A stretch of DNA of 64,000 bases from JAKRSE01 sp943369295 (GTDB lineage: Bacteria > Armatimonadota > Fimbriimonadia > Fimbriimonadales > Fimbriimonadaceae). Location of the stretch: contig CALRMU020000002.1 of NCBI GenBank assembly GCA_943369295.1, positions 868,001 to 932,000 on the forward strand. The letters are read 5' to 3'. Below the pieces are notes generated by a model. That model ran no database searches and was not told the origin of the DNA. It was given only the letters and a program-made list of their open reading frames with translations. Position 1 is the stretch's first letter. The number at the start of each line of letters is the position of its first letter. Both the position numbers and the translations under genes were made by a program. This document shows, piece by piece, positions 8,754 through 17,783 of the stretch.

Positions 8754-9663
8754 CCTGCACCTCGAGCCCGGTTCTACGGCAGATCTCTTCCACAACTTGG
8801 GGATAGTTGGGGAAGCTGTGGTCAAGCCAGATTTGATTGAATTCCGACTGAATCATCAGCCCAGCGTCTGGTATTTCTTTGCTGGATTTCCTACACAGGG
8901 TTCTGATGTCCTCATATGGCAAAAAAAGCTCCTTCTTGAAATAGCTTCGCTTCGTGATCCCAGATGCATCAATGATGGTCTTTTGATCAAGTGACCAGTT
9001 TGAGGGGGATTTTTGGGTGAGCAGAATGATGGTCGCGATTGTTAAGATTTGTCTATAGAGCAGATCGAAAAATTTATATTCTACATGTGGCAGCTGAAGA
9101 AAGGTGTTGTTTGAGATGAGAGCAAAGAATGACACCAACAGCGCAAGATCTATGAAGAGGAAGCTTAGGACATCTTTTGCTAGGAGAAGCCACTTTGGAG
9201 ACTTCTGTGGGAGTTTCAAAGGCAAATAGTTGGCATTTGATTGAACTATGTTTCGAACTTGATGAATATGCTCCATTCCTGCTAGAGGAATACTCACTTT
9301 CTGATCTTTCGTCTCGACCTCTAGGGAGAGGAAGTTTCGGCAGGATTCAGATATTGAGATTACCTCTGACCACATGATTTCTTTATTTCGCCATCTGATT
9401 CCCGCGGAACAGAGTGTTAACCTAGTCATCTTTCGCGAAATCGTATATAAGGCTCCCAGGGCAAAAAGTGGAATGGAAAAAATGCATGAAATAAGGGGGT
9501 GCGGGAGAAACGGAATATAAGGGTGCAAGAGTTCCAGGAATGCCGCAAGAAGGAAGAGGGTTCCACTGCAATTGTAGTAAAAGGAACGTCCAAAGCCTCT
9601 TTCGGTCGTAAAGGTTCTTTCTGACCCAATTTTGATAAGGGCCGCAAACTCCGGGCTCACCAT
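8746..9663 (-). CDS. Tandem membrane/PH-like protein B (cluster gene 2)
   Basis: The protein has 305 residues. Two hydrophobic segments lie at about 30-48 and 55-75, followed by the shared soluble pattern WSEVISISESCRNFLSLEV...SIPLAGMEHIHQVRNIV. A second hydrophobic hairpin (about 163-220) and a C-terminal domain with LFLPYEDIRTLCRK follow, the last matching the same place in C (IIIPYGQITKLEI). The ATG shares its last base with the first base of gene A's TAA stop (TAATG), so the two are translationally coupled. Unknown family. Confidence 0.7.
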   Translation of the reverse strand: MVSPEFAALIKIGSERTFTTERGFGRSFYYNCSGTLFLLAAFLELLHPYIPFLPHPLISCIFSIPLFALGALYTISRKMTRLTLCSAGIRWRNKEIMWSEVISISESCRNFLSLEVETKDQKVSIPLAGMEHIHQVRNIVQSNANYLPLKLPQKSPKWLLLAKDVLSFLFIDLALLVSFFALISNNTFLQLPHVEYKFFDLLYRQILTIATIILLTQKSPSNWSLDQKTIIDASGITKRSYFKKELFLPYEDIRTLCRKSSKEIPDAGLMIQSEFNQIWLDHSFPNYPQVVEEICRRTGLEVQDA

Positions 9664-10577
9664 TAGGCTAGCTCCTGCCGAACGTCGCCAAGGGCAGGAT
9701 CCTGTCTCTTCAGGGCATCCTGCTTGCTCTCTAGCAAAGAATGAATCTCATCAAACTTTGCAGTCGTTCTCGGTATGGTGATGTCGCTATCAAAGCTGAC
9801 TGTCCCTCGATCTCGTTTGATTACAAGTTTCTCTTCATCAAGCGTTAAGATAAAGGGCTCATCTAACCGAATTCTCGTTTTGAAAGGAAAAAACTCAATC
9901 TTCCTGATTTCATTATTTTTAATCTGCAGGAAGTGTCTTGATTTAGGCGTCAAGGGGTAAAAGCAGATGAAAGGCAGAATGAATAGCGGGTACAGCCAGA
10001 CTAATTCGTGCGGTACTGGCTTTTGAGTCGGATAGATGAAAGGTAAGAAGAAGGCAATTATTATCAAGCTGGCATAGGCAACAAGTGGAAGTGAGTATTT
10101 CAGCTTTATCTCACTCGCTGAGCTCGCCGTCTCTAGATATCTCTTTTCCCTCAGGGCCTTCCTCAATCCGGAAAGGTCTGCGATGCCATAAACTGGAAGA
10201 TTGATCATGCGAGAGGAAGTTTGAACTGCTAGGGAAAGTCCGTACTTCTGAGACTCATGAATTGAGCTGATGTCAGACCAGTTAAGCCTTTTGCGAAAGA
10301 AGAAAGCTTTCCATTCTAGGCATTCTTCTGTAAGCTTAACACGCCACGTTCCAGCCAAAAACTTAGCGATCACACAGGCTAGAGTGACGAGCAGAACGTG
10401 GAGAGCAGCATGGAGGGTGAATTCTAATGATGTGCTTGTCAGCCACCACATGATCCCCATCCTCAGGGCATGAAGCGGAGGCTCTGCCATAAAGATATCC
10501 CAGGAGCTTAGCCACGGGAAAACCTTCTCATCGCCTCGGGCGGCCACGTTCTGCTGAACCTCCTCCGCCTCTTCCAC
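9663..10577 (-). CDS. Tandem membrane/PH-like protein A (cluster gene 1)
   Basis: The first gene of the cluster has 304 residues from a GTG start. Hydrophobic segments lie at about 36-73. The first beta domain (about 78-145) has LNWSDISSIHES...LSLAV...INLPVYGIADLSGLRKAL, the clearest copy of the shared motif. A second hairpin (about 163-208) precedes a C-terminal beta domain with DITIPRTTAKFDEIHSLL. Its N terminus (FPWLSSWDIFMAEPP) faintly echoes the PWQKxWPKPP of D and E. A TAATAT box ends 6 nt before the GTG, so the cluster may begin with a leaderless transcript, although 75 bp upstream is the stop of the GH13 gene and read-through is possible. Confidence 0.7.
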   Translation of the reverse strand: MEEAEEVQQNVAARGDEKVFPWLSSWDIFMAEPPLHALRMGIMWWLTSTSLEFTLHAALHVLLVTLACVIAKFLAGTWRVKLTEECLEWKAFFFRKRLNWSDISSIHESQKYGLSLAVQTSSRMINLPVYGIADLSGLRKALREKRYLETASSASEIKLKYSLPLVAYASLIIIAFFLPFIYPTQKPVPHELVWLYPLFILPFICFYPLTPKSRHFLQIKNNEIRKIEFFPFKTRIRLDEPFILTLDEEKLVIKRDRGTVSFDSDITIPRTTAKFDEIHSLLESKQDALKRQDPALGDVRQELA

Positions 10578-10583
10578 AGACAG

Positions 10584-10589
10584 ATATTA
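10584..10589 (-). promoter_or_regulatory. Tentative -10 box of the membrane-protein cluster
   Basis: On the minus strand TAATAT lies six bases before the GTG of the first cluster gene. The -35 region 16-18 bp further up has no good match to TTGACA. If used, the mRNA would begin at or within the start codon, as proposed for the copper genes in this window. Confidence 0.3.
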
Positions 10590-10652
10590 CTTCAAAACCA
10601 GAGTAGCCTCAGTTTGCTTTCAGGCTCCTTAACACAGAATCTTCATCTGTGC

Positions 10653-12191
10653 TCATGGAATTCTGTCGTACATAGAAACGCCGCCAACTGGTGCTGTCAC
10701 AGGGGTAAAGAGCCGCACCGATTTGGGAGGAAGAGTTACGGTGGCCATGCCAGTTATCGACCTAAATCGCTCCTTCGTCCAGGCGTCTTCAAACTCTCCC
10801 CAGCTTAAAATGCGCCCCATTCGGGTTGTAAAGGTCTCGGTCACGGGCTTGTCAGTGGGGTTGATCAGCACCATCACCGATTCCCTCAGCTTATCAGTCG
10901 TGCGGGTGTAAGCAATCAGCGAATCGGTTTCAAGCACGGTAAAGTCGCCGATTCTCAAGGCGCGGTGTTTCTTTCTAAACTCAGAAAGCTGTTTAAACCA
11001 GGTGAAGTCCGGGTTTTTGTCGTTTACTAGGGTCCAATCCATGGGGGCCCTATTCGCAGGGTCGCCAGTGCCGGGCAGACCAAGTTCAGAACCGTAGTAG
11101 ACAACGGGGCTCCCTGGCAGGGTCATCAAGGCAGCCCAGGCCAGCTTTCTATCTTCGGCTTTAGGAAGAACGGATGCGATTCGAGGGGTGTCGTGGTTAT
11201 CCAGGTGAAGCCAGCTTTTCAGCAGATGGTCAATGCCCGCATCCTCCTTCATCTGGTTCAAAAGCCGTCCGGCCTTGCCGCCAGACATCTCCCCTCGGCA
11301 GGCAGAGATGATGAGGTTGGGGGCCATAAAGTTAAAGACCCCATCCACCGCCCCCTGCCACGATGAAGGGTAGCCAGAAATCTCTCCGATCACAGCCGAT
11401 CCTTTCTTCTGGCTCTGAGCGGCCTTCTTCAACTCGACCAAAAAGTCAGGGCCAAGTTCAAAGGCAACATCCAGCCGCCAGCCGTCGATGCCTTCTTTCA
11501 GCCAATGGCGGACCACCGAGTTCTTATCGTTCCAAAGGTAATCCCGCACCTCACGGTTTTCTAGGTTCCACGCCGGAAGGTTGGGGACTCCTACCCAGGC
11601 TCGGTAGCCGGTGGGGAACTCCTCACCGAAGTTAAACCAGTCGCGCTTGGGGTGGTTGGGGTCTTTGTAAATCTCCTGAAAAAGGGGCGATGTTCGGCCG
11701 CAATGGTTAAAAACACCGTCCAGCATCAGCTTCATTTTCTGCTGGTGGGCGCTTTTAAGCAGGCTTTTGAAGTCGGCCATCGTGCCGAATTCAGGAGCGA
11801 TTTCGAAGTAGCTCTGGGTGTCGTACTTGTGGTTGGTGTTTGCCGCAAAAATCGGCGTCAAGTACAGAACATCGGCGTTCAGGCCCTTTACGTAATCCAG
11901 CTTCTGCTCAATGCCTTTCAGGTCACCGCCCCAGAACTCAAGCTCATGAGTCCACGATCCAATCTCAGAATCCAGCTTTCCAGCCTTGGGCAGGTCACTC
12001 CATGCCTTTCGGGTTTTTGGGCTGGGGTAAAGGTTGGTCTTCTGGTCAATCGGGGTTGCGGCAAAAAATCGGTCGACGAAGATCTGGTAGACCAAGGCCC
12101 CGTTTCGCCAGTCTTTCTCCCTCGCATCGTAGGGGCTTGTCGTCGATGAACCTGAGAGGGCTGCCATAGCCAAAGCGGAAGATAGAATCAT
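10653..12191 (-). CDS. Alpha-amylase family (GH13) glycosidase, secreted
   Basis: The protein has 512 residues. A short N-terminal hydrophobic stretch (MILSSALAMAAL) looks like a signal peptide. All four GH13 regions are present: DGVFNH (158-163), GWRLDVA (237-243, nucleophile Asp241), the acid Glu270 in GEIS, and NHDTPR (332-337) with the transition-state Asp334. The early YQIFVDRF segment is typical of the neopullulanase/cyclomaltodextrinase/alpha-glucosidase branch. Expected activity: hydrolysis of alpha-1,4 (and perhaps alpha-1,6) glucan oligosaccharides outside the cytoplasm. It lies 74 bp after the upstream deacetylase-like gene on the same strand; a joint carbohydrate role is inference. 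Confidence 0.88.
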   Translation of the reverse strand: MILSSALAMAALSGSSTTSPYDAREKDWRNGALVYQIFVDRFFAATPIDQKTNLYPSPKTRKAWSDLPKAGKLDSEIGSWTHELEFWGGDLKGIEQKLDYVKGLNADVLYLTPIFAANTNHKYDTQSYFEIAPEFGTMADFKSLLKSAHQQKMKLMLDGVFNHCGRTSPLFQEIYKDPNHPKRDWFNFGEEFPTGYRAWVGVPNLPAWNLENREVRDYLWNDKNSVVRHWLKEGIDGWRLDVAFELGPDFLVELKKAAQSQKKGSAVIGEISGYPSSWQGAVDGVFNFMAPNLIISACRGEMSGGKAGRLLNQMKEDAGIDHLLKSWLHLDNHDTPRIASVLPKAEDRKLAWAALMTLPGSPVVYYGSELGLPGTGDPANRAPMDWTLVNDKNPDFTWFKQLSEFRKKHRALRIGDFTVLETDSLIAYTRTTDKLRESVMVLINPTDKPVTETFTTRMGRILSWGEFEDAWTKERFRSITGMATVTLPPKSVRLFTPVTAPVGGVSMYDRIP

Positions 12192-12265
12192 CCATCTCTA
12201 GCGTGGCCTTTTGGGGCGGCTCGGCGCAAGATCAATCGGCTGAGAATGATGTTATTCTTGCGGCC

Positions 12266-13930
12266 TTAGGCTGCCTTAAACTCTTGGTCCATCATCAGGC
12301 GCTGAACGGCTCTAGCTTCAACATCCAATGTCCAGGCGAGCATCTTTCGCCCGTGACGCTCCACTGGTTTTGGAGTCCAGCCCTGACCAAACTTCTGCAG
12401 ATTCGTCTGAGGGCTCGTCAGTAGAGTGAGACCAGGCAGGCTGCCTTCACTCATCAATGAGATCTCACCGTTGGGGGCGATCTTCACCTGCATCGATCGT
12501 CGATGCGTTTCAAAGTGGGCGATCTGATCCGGTCCCATGAGCAGAAGCCGACGCTGCCTCAAAAGCATCACCAGGTTCTGTAAAGATCGTTCGAAGCCTG
12601 GTTCGCGGCTGTTGGCTAAGTCCATTCGGGCATGAAAACACCCATTCCAATCGCAGGTCATATCGACCAAAGGAGCCGTTGCCGAACCTTCAAGCCCTGG
12701 CAGGGCAGCAAGAAACGGAATCTCAACAACGCCGGTAGATTTTCCGCCCCGGCCATGGGCGATAAAGGGGCGAGTCGTTCCGAAGATAGCTCCGGAGGTG
12801 CCTGGCTGCATTCCACCTTTAGAGAGACTGACTCGGCAGCCGGCCGCTGCCGTCATTTGATAAAACTGATCCCACCCCTGCCAGCCACCCTTTTGGGGCC
12901 GGGCGGCAGCTAATGAGGTCACTCCATTGGCGCGGGCCAAGGCAAGCATTTCCAGACGGAGTTCTTCCTTGTTCCAGGCAGTTTCGCTTCCGTGGAACAG
13001 AAGCCCAAGGGACTGTTCAGCACGCTTCAGCTGCCTGAAAACATCCATAGGGACGCCCTTAGATCCAGCCATCCAGGATGCTCTGATGCCGAACTTGGCA
13101 AAGGTGTAGAGAAGACTGGTGGCGAGGCCTGGGTCACCGTCGGAAAAATCGACGCTGATGCTGGCGACTCCTTCCCAGCCGTGGGGCCACTGCCAGAACT
13201 TAATGGGTTCTACTCCGGCGGCGTCGCAGGCGGTCAAAACCACCCTGGTCCAAATTTCGGTCAGGATATCGGCCCAAGGTTCGGCAAAAAATGGCTGCCC
13301 TTTATGGGGCGCAGATCGGTCTAGCTGCCAATCGAGGAAGGTGCCGTCTTCTGATCGAAGAATTCCATCCATTGTCTCGGCAGAACCATCCCCAGGGCCA
13401 GGCTTATCCGTCTCAACCGACTGCCCCATAAGGGTGACGGCCAAGGTTTGGGCCAAGTGAGGGGCAAAAAACAGCCAGCGGCCAGACCGGGAGAAAACGA
13501 TGTTTCCGGCTTCTGAAGAAAGCAGAACATCGGCTCCCTTCGAGCGGCACTGGGGGCCACCCCAAAAGGCAGAGCGTTTTGCTTCTTTGGGCCACCAGGC
13601 AGCATCGGGGGCAGGAACAATCCAATCGCGGCTGGTGCTGTGGGCCGCCGCTTGTTCTAGGCCAAGAACAGGTTCAAGACCCCAGGTGCCACCGACACAA
13701 AGAACCGTGCCTCCCATCTCGACCCAGCGAGCGAGCGTGGCAGCCTCGCCTGATTCTAGAGCGCCTGAACCGCAAAGAATAATGACCGAGGCAGTGGAAA
13801 GCTCGGGCAGGTGACCATCAGCGTGATGGGTGAAAATGAGCCCGGCCCGGTGTGCAGCTTCGACAAACCAAGCGGCGTGCTGGTCAGAAGGGCTTGTCGT
13901 GAGGTGAAGCTTAGAAGGCCGACGGTTCAT
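12266..13930 (-). CDS. Putative polysaccharide deacetylase-like protein with amidotransferase-like N domain
   Basis: The protein has 554 residues and no signal peptide is evident. Residues about 1-185 look like a class I glutamine-amidotransferase/ThuA-type Rossmann domain (ASVIILCGSGALESGEAATL, then WVEMGGTVLCVGG), as seen fused to some glycoside hydrolases, with no obvious catalytic Cys-His pair. From about 245 onward SISVDFSDGDPGLATSLL, then FGIRASWM and LGLLFHGSET resemble the motif order of a NodB-type deacetylase (metal Asp, then His), but the match is weak and metal ligands are incomplete. It is upstream of the GH13 gene and divergent from hisG (139 bp apart). Treat the enzyme name as a hypothesis. 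Confidence 0.45.
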   Translation of the reverse strand: MNRRPSKLHLTTSPSDQHAAWFVEAAHRAGLIFTHHADGHLPELSTASVIILCGSGALESGEAATLARWVEMGGTVLCVGGTWGLEPVLGLEQAAAHSTSRDWIVPAPDAAWWPKEAKRSAFWGGPQCRSKGADVLLSSEAGNIVFSRSGRWLFFAPHLAQTLAVTLMGQSVETDKPGPGDGSAETMDGILRSEDGTFLDWQLDRSAPHKGQPFFAEPWADILTEIWTRVVLTACDAAGVEPIKFWQWPHGWEGVASISVDFSDGDPGLATSLLYTFAKFGIRASWMAGSKGVPMDVFRQLKRAEQSLGLLFHGSETAWNKEELRLEMLALARANGVTSLAAARPQKGGWQGWDQFYQMTAAAGCRVSLSKGGMQPGTSGAIFGTTRPFIAHGRGGKSTGVVEIPFLAALPGLEGSATAPLVDMTCDWNGCFHARMDLANSREPGFERSLQNLVMLLRQRRLLLMGPDQIAHFETHRRSMQVKIAPNGEISLMSEGSLPGLTLLTSPQTNLQKFGQGWTPKPVERHGRKMLAWTLDVEARAVQRLMMDQEFKAA

Positions 13931-14069
13931 TGCAGTAAACGTTCTCTTCTAAATCTTCGGCAGATCAGGGGTTGATCGCCAGTCTTCGGCCCCACCACTT
14001 TTGCTCAAGGCCGGGGACTGTAACCTATAGGCCATCGTCAGTCCGCAGGCTCCCTGGTACCTTCGTTCC

Positions 14070-14963
14070 ATGAGTTCGTCATCCGCCCCAAGACTGCGCC
14101 TTGGCCTGCCAAAGGGAAGTCTGCAGGAGGCAACATTTGCCCTCTTCGGAAGGGCCGGTTTTGAAGTGAAGGTTTCGTCTCGCAGCTACGAACCGGTCAT
14201 CGACGATGCCGAAATCGAGCCTGTGCTTCTGCGTCCGCAGGAGATTCCTCGCTATCTGAAAGAAGGCATCATTGATGCTGGTCTGACGGGATACGACTGG
14301 ATTCGCGACTGCCAGGCACAGGATGACATTAGGGAGCTTTGCGAACTGCGTTACAGCAAGATCACCAACAACCCCATCAGGGTCGTGATTGCTGTTCACC
14401 AGGATTCCCCCTATCATAAGCCAGAAGATTTGGCGGGGGCGACCATCGCCACCGAATACGTCAGCCTCACCCAGGCTTGGTTTGCCGAAAGGAACATTCC
14501 CGTCCACGTTGAGTTCTCATGGGGCGCATGTGAAGTCAAGGTGCCAAGCCTTGTCCCGGCCATTGTGGTGAACACAGAAACAGGCAGCAGCCTTCGCGCC
14601 CACAATCTGCGGATCATGGAGACGATGCTGACCTCCACCACTCGCTTTGTCTGCAGCCACAAGGCGTGGGAAGTTGACTTCAAAAGGCACAAGCTGGAAT
14701 CTCTCGAAATCCTTCTCACCGGGGCCATGAATGCGGCCAAGCTGGTCGGTTTGAAGATGAACCTCCCGGCAGCAGGAAGGGAAGAGATTCTGGGGATTCT
14801 GCCTTCACTGCATCAGCCGACCCTTTCTCCCTTAGCGGATGAAGGCTGGCTGGCGGCGGAAGTCATCTTGGAATCTCAGGAGTCCAGGCGGCTTATTCCT
14901 CTTCTGAAGAAGGCAGGGGCGACCGGGCTGGTCGAGTATCCCTTGAACAAGGTTGTGCTCTAG
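14070..14963 (+). CDS. hisG: ATP phosphoribosyltransferase (long form)
   Basis: The protein has 297 residues and catalyses the first step of histidine synthesis, joining ATP and PRPP to give phosphoribosyl-ATP in the cytoplasm. LRLGLPKGSLQEATFALFGRAG is the family N terminus; DAGLTGYDWI and GACEVKVPSLVPAIVVNTETGSSL are conserved catalytic-domain motifs, the latter covering the PRPP-binding region. The length indicates the long HisG form with a C-terminal regulatory (histidine-binding) domain that needs no HisZ. It stands alone, with a strong terminator just after it. The only other his gene here is hisD, 41 kb away on the other strand, so the pathway is scattered. Confidence 0.95.
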   Translation: MSSSSAPRLRLGLPKGSLQEATFALFGRAGFEVKVSSRSYEPVIDDAEIEPVLLRPQEIPRYLKEGIIDAGLTGYDWIRDCQAQDDIRELCELRYSKITNNPIRVVIAVHQDSPYHKPEDLAGATIATEYVSLTQAWFAERNIPVHVEFSWGACEVKVPSLVPAIVVNTETGSSLRAHNLRIMETMLTSTTRFVCSHKAWEVDFKRHKLESLEILLTGAMNAAKLVGLKMNLPAAGREEILGILPSLHQPTLSPLADEGWLAAEVILESQESRRLIPLLKKAGATGLVEYPLNKVVL

Positions 14964-14982
14964 GCAAGCCAAGACTTAGCCA

Positions 14983-15025
14983 AAAGCAAACGGGTCCAGA
15001 GGATTACTCTGGACCCGTTTGCTTT
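14983..15025. terminator. Bidirectional intrinsic terminator
   Basis: Perfect 19-bp arms (14983-15001 and 15007-15025) flank the 5-nt loop GATTA. The outer pairs are A/T-rich, giving a U-tract on both strands. It ends hisG from one side and the NHL lipoprotein gene from the other. Confidence 0.9.
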
Positions 15026-15040
15026 ATTCGAATGACCTGC

Positions 15041-17671
15041 CTAGTTGGTGATGATTCTCTGAAGAATGCGGATTCTGTTGCTGTCTGTAACAAACACGTC
15101 TCCACCCGGGCCAACAGCTATTCCGACAGGGAAGGTGAAGGTGCCAGTGTTGCCCGTTCCATCCCCTGTTCCGGGAAGGGATGCCGTGCCAGCAACAGTA
15201 GAAACAACACCCGTCGGAGAGAGACGCCTGATGTTTCTTCCGGTGAGGTCAGTCACATACAAGTATCCAGATGGCTCCGCTGCGATCCCAAAGGGTTCTA
15301 CAAAGCTCGCACCCTGTGGACTCGAGGCATCCTGGGTGCCGGTGAGACCGGACCCGGAAAAGGTCGTAACGGATCCTCCCAAGTCCAGCCTTCTAATTCG
15401 CCGATTGTTTACGTCAGCCACAAAAAGAAATCCACTCTTGCTCAAGCTGATTCCCGCGGGGCTATTGAACCTGGCAACACTGCCTTGGCCGTCAACGTAA
15501 CCCGGAATGGTGAGGCCTGCCAGCACTCTCACGTAGTAGTCGGCGGATGAAGCTCCGGTGCCCCGTTTTTCTATTGTCAAGACGCAGTTGTTGAACGAAT
15601 CCGTTGCCACAAGGGTCTGAGGGTCAATATAGGCCAGTCCTTGAACAGAATCAAAGCGGGCCAAGTCTCCGGTGGTTCCAAATATAGCCCCAGGAGAGTT
15701 AACTGCTCCGGCGATGGTGGTCACTTTCCAGTTGTGAGGCTGCCCAGCATCGCCACCTAAAAACTCCAGAACACGAATGACGCGGTCGCTTTGGGAGAAG
15801 AAGACTTTTGAGCCATCGGGGCTGCAGGCAATGGCAAGGGGAGCCCCACTGGAGCTGGTTGGCCAAACACCATCAACCGTGCTGACTGCTGCATTAGGTC
15901 CGAGAATGGTGGTCACAATTCCACCCTTAGAGATTCGCCTGATAGCAAAGTTGTTGAAATCAGCCGCGAAGATATCGCCGGCATTTGTAACACAAATGCT
16001 TTGCAGGGAACTGAAGGCAGCCACTGCGGAAGACCCGTTAGCAGAGCCAGGTCCAACTGCCCCTGCAAGAGTGCGAAGAGAAACCAGTGTTGACCCCTTG
16101 GTGCCAGAACCGGTGTTTGATACCGAAGGCAGAACCCCAGGGGCAAGCGTGCTTGCCTCAACTGTAACAATAAAGCTGAAGGATTTAACCCCTTCTGGCA
16201 GGTTGAACTGCCAATCTCCGAGAGTGACAGACCCACCCGCAGGAATGGACTGGTTTTCGGTGATGAGAGGAGTGCGGATTCGATCGGACGGAACATAATC
16301 CGTCGCATTGGCCAACTGGGCCGTTTCTGCTGGGTTTGCGGTTGAATCGCCAAAGTTGTCGAGGAATCTGTTCGAGATGGGTGTGATTCTTCGGATTCTG
16401 TGTCCGCCTAGGTCAGCCACGAAAAGTGTTTCTCCCGGTCCCTTGGTCAGTCCGAAAGGCTGGGCGTGAGTAATAAACGACCCTGTGCCATCAACACCGG
16501 AGAATGTGCCGTTTCCGCTTACCGTGCTTACCCACCAGTTAGTTGGAGAGAAGACGTTGCCGCCTGGCCTAAGATTCAGCTGTCGAATTCGGTTGTTCAA
16601 ATAATCTGCAACAAAGAGGCTGCTGCCAACCCATCTGATTCCAGCGGGAAGGTTAAACCTTGCCGATGTCTGGATTCCATCAACGTATCCAGAAGCAACA
16701 TTGCCAATTGTTCCGGTTTGGCCGTTGGCAAAAACGACAACAGAATTTCCACTGGTGCAATAGTAAACGCCATCCTGGTAGGTGACCCCTAGAATTGCGT
16801 TTGCAAGGGTAGTGAGGGTTGTCACGTTTCCGTTGGGGAAGCTGGGTGTCCTTTTAACGAGCCTCAGTCTATTGGCTTCTGCAAGCACCGCTTCAAAGTC
16901 ATTTGGCCCCGTGGCCCTAATCATGTAGATATCAGCGACATCAGAGAACCTGGCAGTGGCAAAGTCGCCATCAATGTTGCCTGGTGCACCGCCAGTCAAG
17001 GCCACAATCGGTAAACCGTTGAGCTTTATAAAGACCTGAGCGAACCTGGTTTCGAGAACAAATCCTGGTCCGACAGCAATGCCAGCCACGTTCGACGCTG
17101 CCGTTGAATGCCTAGAGACCGTTCCGCTGTTAGCGGCCAACACTTGACTATTGATATCGGAAGCGTAAAGAGTATCCGCAGCCTCATCGAAGTGAATTGC
17201 CCTGGGTGATTGGATTGTGGCCGTTGTCTGCCCGCCAAAAGTTGTCGTCGCTGTGCCGTTGCCCCAAACTGTGGATGTCTGAACAAGACTCCTTAAGTCT
17301 GTGAGGGGCGTGTTTGCGTTTTGGAAGTTGGTGAAGAGCAGCTTCATGGTGCGGTCAGCACCAATGATCTCTTGTGTGTTGTTCTTTGCCGTCACGCGGA
17401 TGATGCGTCGTTCTGGCGAACCTTCTGAAAGCAGCAGTGAAGATGTGAAGGAGAGCGCCCCTCCAGAGAAGGCGGCTCTGGAAGCTGAAATGGGTTCAAC
17501 CTTTACTTCGCCGGTTCGGGCATCAACAGTGAACTTGGCTGAACCAACTGGGGCTGCTTCTGGGGCAGGGATCGGGCCACCGCCTCCACTTGAGATGGAA
17601 GAACTTCCGCCACCACCACAGCCAGCTAGAACTGCGAGGGCCGAAGCCGCGAGCAGGAAACGCTTATGCAT
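15041..17671 (-). CDS. NHL-repeat beta-propeller lipoprotein, copy 1
   Basis: The protein has 876 residues. The signal peptide MHKRFLLAASALAVLAGC ends in a lipobox, followed by a Gly/Ser linker. A short N-terminal beta domain comes next (SAKFTVDARTGEVKVEPIS, then SEGSPERR). Two groups of NHL-like repeats follow, with units of the form 'G..DG.G..ARFN.P.GI...G.LFVAD..N.RIR' (for example ARFNSPAGISLSKSGFLFVADVNN). They are separated by a conserved module (GVKSFSFIVTVEAS...SNTGSGTKGS). NHL propellers usually mediate protein or ligand binding; the role here is unknown. The predicted site is the envelope, lipid-anchored. Promoter region and sequence are shared with the next copy. Confidence 0.85.
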   Translation of the reverse strand: MHKRFLLAASALAVLAGCGGGGSSSISSGGGGPIPAPEAAPVGSAKFTVDARTGEVKVEPISASRAAFSGGALSFTSSLLLSEGSPERRIIRVTAKNNTQEIIGADRTMKLLFTNFQNANTPLTDLRSLVQTSTVWGNGTATTTFGGQTTATIQSPRAIHFDEAADTLYASDINSQVLAANSGTVSRHSTAASNVAGIAVGPGFVLETRFAQVFIKLNGLPIVALTGGAPGNIDGDFATARFSDVADIYMIRATGPNDFEAVLAEANRLRLVKRTPSFPNGNVTTLTTLANAILGVTYQDGVYYCTSGNSVVVFANGQTGTIGNVASGYVDGIQTSARFNLPAGIRWVGSSLFVADYLNNRIRQLNLRPGGNVFSPTNWWVSTVSGNGTFSGVDGTGSFITHAQPFGLTKGPGETLFVADLGGHRIRRITPISNRFLDNFGDSTANPAETAQLANATDYVPSDRIRTPLITENQSIPAGGSVTLGDWQFNLPEGVKSFSFIVTVEASTLAPGVLPSVSNTGSGTKGSTLVSLRTLAGAVGPGSANGSSAVAAFSSLQSICVTNAGDIFAADFNNFAIRRISKGGIVTTILGPNAAVSTVDGVWPTSSSGAPLAIACSPDGSKVFFSQSDRVIRVLEFLGGDAGQPHNWKVTTIAGAVNSPGAIFGTTGDLARFDSVQGLAYIDPQTLVATDSFNNCVLTIEKRGTGASSADYYVRVLAGLTIPGYVDGQGSVARFNSPAGISLSKSGFLFVADVNNRRIRRLDLGGSVTTFSGSGLTGTQDASSPQGASFVEPFGIAAEPSGYLYVTDLTGRNIRRLSPTGVVSTVAGTASLPGTGDGTGNTGTFTFPVGIAVGPGGDVFVTDSNRIRILQRIITN

Positions 17672-17681
17672 TGAAGGCAGA

Positions 17682-17711
17682 GTTTAACTTATTAACCCTC
17701 CGGCCTGTCTA
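17682..17711 (-). promoter_or_regulatory. Conserved putative promoter, NHL copy 1
   Basis: On the minus strand TAGACA (17706-17711) and TTAAAC (17682-17687) are separated by 18 bp. The roughly 55 bp before this gene are almost the same as those before copy 2 (20434-20463), so the element was duplicated with the gene or kept by selection. The ATG lies 10 nt past the -10, leaving a leader of only a few bases. Confidence 0.45.
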
Positions 17712-17735
17712 GCCCACTACAGGTAAGTAAAATAC

Positions 17736-17761
17736 TTGGCGGCCAGAATTCTGGCCGCCAA
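17736..17761 (-). terminator. Terminator after NHL copy 2
   Basis: A perfect 26-bp palindrome (TTGGCGGCCAGAA and its complement) lies 22 bp past the stop codon of the upstream minus-strand NHL gene and is followed on that strand by the T-rich TATTTTAC. Confidence 0.75.
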
Positions 17762-17783
17762 AATATTCTCTCGTTTCAAAGAG

